64,000 nucleotides of DNA from Echeneis naucrates (lineage: Eukaryota; Chordata; Actinopteri; Carangiformes; Echeneidae): assembly GCF_900963305.1 (NCBI RefSeq), contig NC_042518.1:7605548-7669547 (forward strand), in the 5' to 3' direction. Below the pieces are notes generated by a model. That model had not been told where the DNA came from and made no database searches. It saw nothing but the letters and a program-made list of their open reading frames with translations. Shown here piece by piece: positions 30,030 to 45,447 of this stretch. The translations under genes were made by a program, and so were the position numbers. Within the stretch, counting starts at the first letter, position 1. Each line of letters opens with the position of its first letter.

Positions 30030-30447
30030 GTTTGGGTGACGTTTCAGCGGCAGCGCACCGGAAGCAGCGTCCTGTGGGTGTTGGTGGCGGCGCTAGCTTC
30101 ATTTTTCTCCCCTCCTCCTCCTCCTCCTCAGGGGTGGTGGCCGCTGTTTTGCTTCACAGCTTCCCGGTCGGCCCACGAAAGCATGGGAATGTCGAGAGGG
30201 AATTTCTGAGTAAACTTGCGTTAAAGTGCTAGATAAGTCGCCGCAAGCCCCCCTCCCCTACCCCGGCCGCCCCTCCACAGGCTCTCCCGCAGCCTCCCGG
30301 AGCTTCGACGCGGATCCCGAAAGGCCGAGGAGGAGACGCTGCTTGGAAGTTTCGCCAGCGAGCGATCCCGGACAAAGGAAACCAGACGTGAGAGCTAACG
30401 TTAGCTGGCTCCCCGGGCTAGCTTAGCATTCCTCTAGCTGCGGCGCA
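30030..30447 (+). promoter_or_regulatory. rac1: rac1 promoter and 5' leader (CpG-rich)
   Basis: CpG-rich sequence leading directly to the rac1 ATG at 30448, containing CTCCTCCTCCTCCTCC-type pyrimidine runs near 30112-30130 and repeated TAGC/GCTA motifs just before the start. Consistent with the GC-rich, TATA-less RAC1 promoter of other vertebrates. The transcription start was not determined. Confidence 0.6.
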
Positions 30448-34890
<4,443 letters not shown>

Positions 34891-35971
34891 AACTTCCTCC
34901 ACTTGAACCGGTTACAGGGGAACATTACTGCTAATGGCGAGGGTGACTTAAGCCAGAAGAAACACACCAGTATACACACAAAATCAATGTACTTCAGTTT
35001 CTTTCCTTCCATATGTGTAGCTACAGCAGTTATACCAACCATTTACACAAACATTTGACATTGGGTCAGATTTAGGTGAAGGGGTTGGATGACTATAGAC
35101 CCTAGTTCTTTCCTACCAACATATACTGTATAGACGAGACTATGAAATTATGAAATTCTTGAGGCCTTCTTAAATGGATTGGATGTTTTGTAAAAAAAAA
35201 CAACAACAACAAAATAATAATAATTGGACCGTGGAATGTTTTCAATTTGTTTTCCACTGGTTGTCCGCCTTTTTTTTTTTTTGGTTAGTTTTTTTTGTTT
35301 ACAGTTGTTTGAGTGGAAGAAATATTGCCAAATATATTCTGCACACATACTGTATTATAGCGGGAACAAAAACTTATTTCTATTGTCTCAAACCTTTAAA
35401 CCTTCAACCCACAGTTGATCATTTACTGTTGTGCTGCTTTTTGTTCAGCTTCATGACCAATGACATAAATTCCATTTTCACTTTGCAAAGGCCAGTTGGG
35501 CATCATTGCGCTTTCAACAAAGAACTTGAAGTAACCATCTGTGAAGTTCTTTTTTTGTCACACTACTGTTAGTGTGCCACAGTCTCTTCACCAGGAGTCA
35601 GTTTTCAGCACTAGCATAATTCATGTTCGTTCACTCTCATTGATCGAATGATGCCTGAGACGTACGGAAAAGTCAGACTGGAAAAGGTCTGCTGACACCA
35701 ACAGTGCTATTATTAATCCCACAAATATCAAAACGACCCAGTATTTTATGTGTTTGGCTCCAATTGGACCTGTCAAGCTTATTGTATTTTTCTTTTCTCC
35801 TTACAATGTGTCCCTAGAAATGTCTCAACTGTGTAGCTGCCCAGGAGTGGAAAGATGAAAATGTAATTAGATATTGGATTAGAACTGTCTAGGTGTTTTG
35901 GTGGCGGGGATCAAGAGCACCTTTAATGCTCTGTGGGCATTTATCAGAAACCTTTTGTGCAGCACATTTGA

Positions 35972-36004
<33 letters not shown>

Positions 36005-36515
36005 TAGCATCACTACTGGCTAAGCAATGTCACTAAGAAGAGCATTTATGCCTGCTAATAACAGTAACAAAGCTACTGTCGGTTATGGTGTAGTATACAG
36101 TGTACTCATTTTTGTTATAATCATGTGATTGACTATTTTGTATCTTTCTTTACAGAAGTTACACTTCACTCACTGTATTGTTAAACTAACACTATGAATA
36201 TCTTTTTGTTTATTACCTCTACAGTTAACGCTACCTTAATCTCCCTACAAGCCTAGCCTTTTGTAATTAATGCCGATAGCATGTATGTGCAACATATACT
36301 GAAAACTAAAATTAGAATTGCTACAGTTATATTTTTTGCCTATTTACAAAATGTATCTGAACTACTAGATCGGGATTTAAGTACATGTTGCTCATCTGTA
36401 TTGTATTCTGACATCAAGCTGTGCTTTAATGGAAGCCAATGTTGTGACTCTTTAGTTTTATGGATAAAAGCTATTGTCACTTTTTGAAAAAGCCAATAAA
36501 TTCCATGAAAACAGA
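34891..36515 (+). other. rac1: rac1 3' UTR with poly(A) signal at 36495-36500
   Basis: About 1.6 kb, AT-rich and without introns, from the TAA stop to the first good AATAAA (CCAATAAATTCC). This matches the long 3' UTR known for vertebrate RAC1. Open frames within it are chance. Confidence 0.65.
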
Positions 36516-36885
36516 CTCTCCATTTGTTAAGCAAAGACATTAAACAACTGAATAACTCTGGGTTTTGTAGAGTATGTTTAGAGAAATAATAGTGGAAACT
36601 TTTCATCATTTAAAGAGTTTTTGATTCACTAATTATGAATAAATTAGGGACTGAGTAGGTTCAGGTGAAGGCAAAATGCTTAGACATGCCCTCTTAAATC
36701 TTAATGATACCTGCCTGCCTGCTTACAGTTTTGTTTGACATTTCAAAGATTTAATGGTCAATCAATCTGATGAATCAAAAGTTGGGAAAATCATTAGTTG
36801 CAGCAGTTTTAGTTTTTCGTCAGTCAAATCTCCAAACAGGGTTTCAAGGAGTGCACTCACAGGAAAAAGATTTCTTTTTTTAATT

Positions 36886-36891
36886 TTTATT
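36886..36891 (-). terminator. stk19: Candidate stk19 poly(A) signal (AATAAA on minus strand)
   Basis: TTTATT on the plus strand, about 190 bp beyond the stk19 stop codon. It lies about 390 bp from the rac1 poly(A) signal, so the two genes end tail-to-tail. Confidence 0.55.
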
Positions 36892-37078
36892 ACAAGATAA
36901 ACTGACAAATCCATGTCAACATAATTTACACTTCCTAAACCCATTTGGTTTTTAACCTTTAATTTGGCACAGAACCTAAATCCAAAAATCAATATACTTA
37001 GTCTATTTACAAACACTTTAAAGATTTGCTCATCTTGCACATTTTCACATAAACAGATGTCAGTTATGTCGAAGTGCT

Positions 37079-38960
37079 TCAGTCAAGATATCTCAACAAA
37101 GTCCCAGCAGTTGTAGGTATGCTAGAAAGAAAAAAATATGATTTAGTAAATTAAACAACTGTTGAGTCCCCATAAGCCAAGTAAAATACAGGTCAAACCG
37201 GTCCATCACTGGCAAAGAGAAGTGGGAAAAAAAACAAAACTTGATTTAATCAACCATAGCTGTTACTTAGAAATACATTTTCTGAGAAGTGACTTTTGAA
37301 GGTTTCAACAAGAACCCATTTTAGCAGCACCTAGCCTGTCCAAGCATGGAACAGAAAACATCTTAATTATTGGGCTGAGAAGGTCATAAATCAGAGAGCA
37401 GCTGCATGAATTATCTGTCTTTTTCATGTGACAGATGGGTTCACTCTGACTAACTGAAAAATCTCAAGTTGAAACTCACTTTTCTGAATCAGGAGCCAAC
37501 ACACAAATATTACCTTTCTACGAGCTCTGCACCAACAAGGTCGTGGATGTGGTATTTCATGTGGAATTTCACTTGTGTGGTCGTTCGCCGCTCTTCAAGT
37601 TCCGCTTTTAAGACTTCACTATATTTGGACTTCTTCACCATGCTGAGTACAGCTTTACGACCTAACAAGAAGAGAAGGGTTAGATGGTTAGAAACAAACT
37701 GCTTCAGTTTACCAAGGCGCTGTCACAAATCTTATGGAAATGAGAATGAGACATGTGATGTGGTTAATGTAGTCTTATTGAAAGTCTCTCAGACGCCCAC
37801 CCTGTATGAAATACTTTGTGAATTTGCCAGAGTTGGGAATGGAAAGCCACCAGCTGCCTGCATCCCTCACTGTCAGGACTCCTGACTTGACCAGTTGCCT
37901 AGGTGGTGAGAAAATAAAGCATGTGCTGAACTTTAAAAACGGCCAAGACAAGTCTGGGGTCTCACATATAAATAATTTAAATCTCCAAGACTAACACCTC
38001 AACATCACCACGTTTCCCATTCAGTGAGAAATACAATTTCAACTCATGAACCATGCTATGAAGCTTAAGTTATAAATACATTATCTTGTTAATAACTTTA
38101 CATTCTTGTTCACATGTTCAGCTGAACAGATTTGGTGTGGGAACATTTAGAAGCAAAAGAAGAATTAAAAATACATTTCAAATAGTTTGAATAAATCTCA
38201 TCATTGTGACATGCTTTAAAAATGTTCAAGAGTGAGTGCAACATTCCTAAAAAGACTGTTGAAGTAGCAACATTTGACAAAAATAAAAACAGGAAAACAT
38301 GAGGCTCTTTCATACGTTATTTCAGTGTCTGTAAAAAGGAACTCCTTCAGCATTTTCTCTTTGCTGAAGCTCAAATCTGTGCAGGAGGAGGCCAACACTT
38401 TGTCCAGGAACTTCTCCACTGTGGCTTTTGTCACCTGGCCCTCTTCTCCTGCTAACACTTTGGCCTTGTAGTCTGAGGCGAAAACCAGCCCGAAAGCTTC
38501 TGCATCAAATCCGAGCTGGAACATCAGCAGTTCTGCTTGTTCCCGAAGTTTATTCTGTAAACCACAAGGAAGGCAATGGTGTGTATTTTCACTTAGAGGT
38601 AAAAAAACGTTCCCTTTCGTACACTAAAACAGCCATCTTACCACTTCCTTGTCCACAAGCGTTTTGTCATTGTGTATGCTGTACAGTTGGTGTTTAAACA
38701 CAATCTGAGGCAAGGCATCGTTGAAGAGTTTTCTGGGGAACAGGGTCATGAGATACTGCAGGGTGGATCTGAGATCTGTTGGCCCTGAAAGGAGATGAGG
38801 ATATGGAGGCCAAGTCAAATCAGAGTGTAGTCCCAGACTGAGACATACAATCGAAGCCACACCTACCATTCACAGCATTGACAGCCCCAAACTTCTCTGT
38901 GCCGTTTCTCCTTTTCTTCACTTTGAAAGTGTCTGAAATCAGAGCCCGTTTCCGGTTCAT
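37079..38960 (-). CDS. stk19: STK19 (winged-helix transcription-coupled repair factor), 254 aa
   Basis: Coding exons (complement): 38867-38960, 38642-38784, 38316-38554, 37801-37898, 37514-37661, 37079-37121, all GT-AG and in frame, giving 254 aa. The start MNRKRALISDTFKVKKRR corresponds to MSWKRHHLIPETFGVKRRR in human. Other matches: LFPRKLFNDALPQIV, QLGFDAEAFGLVFASDY, LTVRDAGSWWLSIPNSGKF, KGR/QGRKAVLSMVKKSKY and the end TTAGTLLRYLD. There are no protein-kinase motifs (no glycine loop, HRD or DFG). The fold known for the family is tandem winged helices that bind DNA, and STK19 acts in transcription-coupled nucleotide excision repair in the nucleus. The basic N-terminus looks like a nuclear localisation signal. 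Length equals the revised human protein. It faces dxo head-to-head, as in the human MHC class III region. Confidence 0.93.
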
Positions 38961-38969
38961 CCCTGGAGG

Positions 38970-38972
38970 AGA

Positions 38973-39009
<37 letters not shown>

Positions 39010-39055
39010 GCAGTGAGAGCTCGACCTGAATGAATGAATGAATGAATGAATGAAT
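38970..39055. repeat. (AAT)n and (GAAT)n microsatellites
   Basis: A run of about 12 AAT units ends near 39008, and a run of about 7 GAAT units occupies 39027-39055. Both are in the stk19 intron immediately upstream of the first coding exon; the AAT run begins within about 15 bp of the acceptor site, so its expansion could affect splicing. Confidence 0.95.
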
Positions 39056-39469
39056 CGGCTGATCAAACAGCTGCTTTTTCATGGCAACACCTGCCAAATG
39101 AAAACTCACAGTTTCTGTCACCGGAACAAATAAAAACACAAACAATTTACTTGCTTCTGTCAACTTCTGCGGAAGAAATCCGCAACAAAAGGCTAAACTT
39201 AACGGTCCCTGGCGGACATGACTAACCCAATTCAGCCGCAAACACATTTCTAAGCCCAACAAAAGCTCCGGGAGTAAACGAAGACGCTAATATCGACCTG
39301 GGAAACGCATTTTGATCGACTCTACAACTTGTCAGGACGTTTAATAGTCACTTTTGTCTTTCTTGTTATGCTAAGCTAGTGCAGCTAACTGCTAAGTTAA
39401 CGCTCCTCCGACCGTCCACAGAGCAGACAAGGATATTAAAAAAAACATAAAACTGGTTAAAATTCTCAC

Positions 39470-39646
39470 CTGACTGCTACTACTGGCACGTATTCTGCCA
39501 TCCACGGCACCCTGAGCCTTCATCCACGGCCCCAGCTGCCTACACAGCCTGGGTTTTGTTGTTTTTTGCTGGAGGTGTCGCGGCCACCACCGGGCGGACC
39601 GGATGAACAACTGCATGATGCTAACAGCTAAGTTTGTTGCTAACAT
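39470..39646 (-). other. stk19: stk19 5' non-coding exon with upstream ORF
   Basis: A GTCAG donor followed by GTGAGAATT at 39469-39470 joins to the acceptor before 38962. The exon has an open frame from an ATG at 39644-39646 (about 59 codons here). Spliced to exon 2 it is out of frame with STK19 and stops at a TGA that overlaps the main ATG (ATGA). So this exon is leader rather than an N-terminal extension. The 5' limit of the exon is not known. Confidence 0.6.
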
Positions 39647-39649
39647 CCG

Positions 39650-39853
39650 ATGCTAGTCAGCTGCTCGCCTCCTAAAACAGACACGTTTCCTCTATCACTC
39701 AGTCGTTTCCCTCTCATTTTTTAGTTTATCATAGAAGATGCCGTAAAATAGCGAAGCCTGTTTTGGTCTTGCGTTTTATTATTGTGGGTCTTTTTGCCAT
39801 AGAGAGAAACTTAAAGTTAGCTTAACCGCCTCTGTTGTGTATGCTGACCAAAG
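39650..39853. promoter_or_regulatory. Shared divergent promoter region of stk19 and dxo
   Basis: The stk19 leader points left from about 39650 and a likely non-coding dxo first exon ends at 39853 (CCAAAG before GTAAGC), leaving under 200 bp between them. This head-to-head arrangement is the same as DXO/STK19 in mammals. No TATA box is obvious; exact start sites are not known. Confidence 0.55.
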
Positions 39854-40245
39854 GTAAGCTTAAGCCTGTTTTACCAGTGATTGAGTTAAAAATGTGTTTT
39901 ATTACCATTAATTTACATAACATTACTCATACATTACTGATGTACACACTTGTGCATGAACATGTGCGACGGGCAGTTGTATGGATTTAATGAAGACGCA
40001 TTCAGTGTTAAGTTCGACTGCAGGAAAACCGAAGTGTCTTAAGTGTCACAGCAGCTAAGGGGAGTCCAATAACATTCATGACACTAGATACATAACCTAA
40101 GAAATTAGAGTACGAGGGTGCACTATACATAATGCACGTAGCGTGAACTCTACTGTCCATATAAGGATGAATCAAACTGTCAAACTGTCTAATGTATAAT
40201 CGGCTGTATCATCAGTTTGTGCCATTGCTCTTCTCCACATTAGGT

Positions 40246-42294
40246 ATGATGGACCGCCACAGACCCCACAGTCTCAAATCCAGTGACCGTAATCGCCGGC
40301 CAAGAGATGACAGTGGGAGAAATCAGGGTGAGATTAAACGCTTCAAAGCAAATGACCACCGTCAGTATCAGTCTGGGTCAACTACCTGGCAAAGTCCAGC
40401 CAACTCTCAGAGTTTGAGCACCAGGAGGGAACTTTACGAAAGAGACTTTCCTCTGTACAAGCAGCCTGTCGAAGTAGGATGTTTTTCCCTTGATGCTCAG
40501 CGTAGGTTCTTCAATGACAACAGGCAGATGAGATACTACGTGGAGCCTGACAGAAATCCTAATTTTGACCTGAAGGATGGATATAAGGACCGCTTTGTAA
40601 AGAGAGATGACAGCGTGAAAGAGAAGCTGGACCACATCCTGCGCTGGGTTGTGGCCAACAGATCAAAGCTTGACTCAACCACGGCCTCGTCACGGTATGT
40701 ATATAAGCAGTCACATCCTAAATTCTGATCCAAAGTTTTATAACCACAACTGTGTGTTCTTCTGGTCATGTTCCCTCTGATCACTCACTTCTCTCCCCAG
40801 TGCTTTAGATGTTGACTTTGTGACTTGGCGGGGTCACCTGACCAAATTGCTGACCACTCCCTACGAGACACGGGATGGCTGGTTGCTGGCAGTCACCAGA
40901 TTTAGAGGCACGCTTTACATCAGTGAAGTGGAAACAGAAGCTGCTTGCAGGGAACGAGAAAATCGCACTGAGAGACACGAAAAGATGATGTACTGGGGGT
41001 ACAAATTTGAGCAATACACATGCGCAGGTACGTTAGTTTAAAAATAAAAAATACTGATTATTTGCTCTCACTTCCGTACCACAGCTCAGATATATTTCAC
41101 CTGCAAATGATCACACTAAACTTCTTGCTTGAGCATGGATGCCATTTTCAAACATAATGCAATTTCAGTTTATTGTCCTAACCCTAGTGGAAATCCTGAT
41201 AGTCGTTGACTTCCATATTGATAAGTTGATCTGTAAATGGTAAATAACTTTCCACGTCCATCCATTGCTGTAGATGACATCCAGAGTTCACCTGACCCAA
41301 GTGGAGCAGTCAACACTAACGAGGCCTTCTGCACTGTGGTGCAGACCCGACTTGCAGATCACAAACTACTGTTCTCTGGAGAGGTGGACTGTCGGGACAA
41401 AGATCCCAATGCTCCAGCCCCTCCAGGCTGCTATGTGGAGTTGAAGACTTCTGCAGAGATCTGCACTCCAAAACAGCGCAGTAACCTCCACAGGTGAATG
41501 ATGGCACTTGGCATGAAGTTTGAGCCACATACACACAACAGTGTGTTTTTTTTAATTTTTCATTGCTTTGGTCCTAAGGTTCAAACTGTTGAAGTGGTGG
41601 GCCCAGTCTTTCCTCCCCGGAGTGCCCCGTGTTATAGCAGGTTTCCGGGATCATGACGGAGTCGTCGTTTCTGTGGAGACGTTTCACATCTCGAAGATTT
41701 CCCATCTCATCAAGGTACAGTGTACTTAAAAAAATAATAATAATAATCAAAGCAAGTTTGTTTGTTTGTTTGTCCCAAGAGGATTAGACTCTGAACACTT
41801 TCTCAGTAAAGTCTACCATGGTGACTTGTAAGATGTGCTTCTGTTGCACAAACCAGCTGGCTTTAGCTGTAGACAAATACAACTGATAAAATGTAACTGC
41901 ACAGGATTGGCACCAAATACATACTGCCTTCTGTATTCTCTCTGGACAGAATGAATACAACTGCTGGAAGCCAACAGTCTGCATGAACTTTTGCTGTGAT
42001 TTCTTATCCTTTGTGAAGAGAGTGGCCACTGAAGACAATCCCAGGTGAGTTACAATGGTACAGACAACACAGTATGTCTTTTAGTATGAAATCATTTGTT
42101 AAACACATTGTATTGTATCTTTGCCAGTTTGAATGAATCACTATTGTTCCCCTTTCAGTGTGGTGTACCTTTTCTCTTGGGAGCCCTGTAGAGAAGTGAC
42201 CTTCTCCATCCACAGAGACTCCCCCTACTCATTCCTGCCACACTGGTATATCCAGGAGATGACCAGTAGTCAAGAGTTAAACCATCAGTCCTGA
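40246..42294 (+). CDS. dxo: DXO/Dom3Z decapping exoribonuclease (420 aa, complete)
   Basis: Coding exons: 40246-40694, 40801-41027, 41274-41493, 41579-41714, 41950-42044, 42159-42294, total 1263 nt in frame. An acceptor TTAG at 40241-40243 just before the start points to a non-coding first exon. The N-terminus is basic and polar (MMDRHRPHSLKSSDRNRR). Family motifs follow in order: VDFVTWRGHLTKLLTTPYE, MYWGYKFEQYTC, SGEVDCRDKDP (acidic metal ligands), YVELKTSAE (ELK motif with catalytic Glu and Lys), KWWAQSFLPGVPRVIAGFRD and NEYNCWKPTVCMNF. DXO removes incomplete, NAD- or FAD-type caps from RNA 5' ends and degrades the body 5'-3' as part of RNA quality control. It is a little longer than human DXO (396 aa), mainly at the N-terminus. 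ATTAAA at 42522-42527 is the likely poly(A) signal. Confidence 0.95.
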
Positions 42295-44850
42295 TCGCTA
42301 TCTGGTCAGCTAGGACTCTTCATATATATGCATGTTTGTGTACATGTGTATGACCTACAATCAAGGTACCAAAGTACTTTGGCTGTTTATTCAAGGACTT
42401 TTCTTGTAGAAGTTACTCAGTGGCACTGAGCACATGTTCTTAATGGTCCTTTGAAGGGTTTTTTATAATTTGTTCATCATTGTAATGTTGTAACATCATT
42501 TGGTATGTTGTTAGTGTTAGAATTAAATGATAATTGCAATTTGCTGTCACTATTCTCAAAATTTATTACTCTCTTGTTAAGACGTGTTTAAATCCCAAAA
42601 TAGTTATATTTTATTAAAACATACTTAGAAAAGAATATATATATACACATTTATTTTTTTAATTGTGTAAATAAATCAAGATGACATCAAGTAAGTATCA
42701 GCAGTTACAAAATATTTTCATGTAAACTGGTAGAATAAAACACTTGTTAACCCTAACCCTAACCCTGAAGTTAATTGGAGAATTGACAATCCATTGAAAA
42801 CAATCACGAGGACAGCATTTAATATCTGTTGTGCAGCTTAGCGGCCGCTGTTCAAATGTATCACTGGCCAGTAATAGTTGTACCAGATTTAGACCAACTG
42901 TTAAAGATCATGTCATCATTTTGCCTCAGCAGACTTAAGAGTGACTGTGTTCAGACCTTTCTGCTTTTTCCAACTTGCTTTCTTCTGATTGATTCATTTT
43001 CATGACTGGCAGTCTCAATTAATTATATCATTTCAACTTTTCAGGAACAGCTTTGACTTATATCACAGTGACCCACTGACCATTTGGGATAATTTTGTTA
43101 CTTTATGGCTCAAGTCAATGGCACATTTTTCCACAAATTAGTCTTGTAGCATACATTGGTATTGAAATTTCCACAGCAGAAAGCTCGAAAACCAGCTTCA
43201 TGACAAAAACTGCGTGAACTAGCGCTATCGGTATATAATGAACAGTCAAAAGGCTTTTCTGAAAAAAGATGTTCCAAAGTTGTGTTAATGGCAAAACTTC
43301 TTAGAATTATAAAATCAGTAAATCGACTGTTGCTGCATAACTTGCATTTAACAGTTCACAAGAGCACGTCAATAAGCAAAATGGTGTGAATTATTGCACA
43401 ATTCTGAATACCCTTCACCAACAGGACACATAAATCATAGAGAACCACTATAAGACAAAATATTGATAGCGACCAAAAACATAGTAAAGACAAATTGGAT
43501 AACTCAGTGCAACACTGGAAATTACCAGTCATCACAGCACTTAAATGTTTCACTGTGAGGTAAATTTAGAGGCACTTACTGCAGTATTTTATTTTTTACA
43601 CAAGTAACCTTTATGTTTAAACACTTAGCTAAGGGTTAAGTGCTCATTACTGTTTATATTATATTCATGTTAATATATAATTTTTAAAACCAATACCCTT
43701 AGCTGAAAAAGTACATCTGAGACACACACATCTATAAATATGAATGGGAGCTCTGCCCTTCCTTTCATCACCATGGTAGTCATTTACTTGTAATAATGAC
43801 CTAAAATGGAGTGGTCCAGTAGATTAAAACAAGGCAGCACAAAGGCCTTACTGGTCTAATTATTCAGAGTAAGCATGCATTGTTACAGAAAAATAACAAA
43901 AAGTGCAGGGAAATATGCTTACTTGATTTTTTTTCAATGGAATGAAGCTGACTTGTTTGTGGGCAAGGGTTAAAATAAAAATCCACCACCAAACACATCT
44001 AAAGCTCATCAATCTTGGTTGGTTCACACTGGTTGTATCTCCAGATTTAAAAGACTATGCTTGAGTATAGTCTTTACTGGTTTCCATGTCAACTGATCTC
44101 TAGCATGCTACAACTGCCAGGCACCCAGGGGCATTTTTCAATGACCTCTTGTTTTTGTACACGACAAAGCAACAAGCCACTCAGCCAATCAGCTCTCTAC
44201 CACTGCAACAAACTGAAAAAAGGAAAGAAATTATATAAAATAAACTGATTTATATTTTTCAAATTGACAAGAGGCTCAAAATGAAAGCAAACCTTAAAAC
44301 TTAAAAAATGTGGTTTGAAAATCTTGGGTTTAGAGAATAGGGATGCAGATTTTAGACTTCTTTTTTTTTTTTTTTACATTTCACACAGAAATCTATCAGT
44401 TATTAAATAACTAAGACATATAGATTGTAAAAATAATTGCTGGTTGCAGCATTATAGCACTTGTGTGATTGAATAATATGATCTTGCCCAAAGAGGCAAT
44501 TTGATCAAACACATTAACTCTTTGGGGGTCTGGGTCCCCGGAGCATTTGCTGGCTTTTTCCTAGTTATAATCAAGACCTAGTGGCGTCAATCAGAAGACA
44601 TTGTTGTTTGCATTTAGTTTTAAAATCTGAGCTGACAGCTGTCTTTAGTTTCATGGCAAAAACATTTTAAAGCTTGGAAAAGAAATGCAATCATTAAATA
44701 TTTCACCAACCTCTCCACGTTTTGGATGAGTGAGATATTCTGTGGTCATAGCGGCACCAATCTCTCATTACATAATATGTGCCTAGCTGGCATTAACAAA
44801 ATCTCTAAACAGGTGTATTAATGCCATGATGTATTGAAGTAGTTGTGAGT
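42295..44850. other. Convergent 3' ends of dxo and slc25a17
   Basis: AT-rich DNA between the dxo stop and the minus-strand slc25a17 stop. It contains dxo 3' UTR (ATTAAA at 42522), several TTTATT motifs that could end slc25a17 transcripts, and a short telomere-like repeat. No coding exon seen. Confidence 0.6.
42748..42766. repeat. Short interstitial telomere-like repeat
   Basis: Three TAACCC units (the vertebrate TTAGGG repeat read on the other strand) in AT-rich intergenic DNA. Confidence 0.8.
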
Positions 44851-45372
44851 TTACTGCTTCAGTTTTTTGTTTAGACCCATGACTTTGAAGGTAGCAGCTG
44901 TGATCTTTTCATACACAACAAACATGAGAGCTGCTGTCAGTACCGTCTGCAGCAGCTTGGCCTCCAGGCCTTTGTACAAACCAAGAGGACCGTGTCTCCT
45001 GTAATAAAGAGAACAAACATATTAACATATTAATATTAATTATTTGTTTTCCCCCTTTCATTGGGTTTCAGGGTATAATACAATATTGATATTATTCGTA
45101 CTTACTTGATTCTGTCCATGAGCAGTAAGAGAATGTTTGAGAGGCTTCCGATCACACCACCCTTACCATCACCTTTATACTGACCAAACTGATAAAAAAA
45201 ACAAACAAACAAACAAAAAAACCCACACAGGTTATCTTATTTCAGTTGGATTTGATTTCTGTTCTAAACTCATTGTCAAACATTGTCAAAGTTTTTCCTC
45301 CTACTTACCTTAAAACACTGTTATTTCTTGCACTACATTAAAACTTATACTATAAAAATAAAACTGTACTAA

Positions 45373-45447
<75 letters not shown>

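Noticed and set aside
39392-39646. N-terminal extension of STK19
   Set aside because: Out of frame with the conserved coding sequence after splicing; treated as leader uORF.
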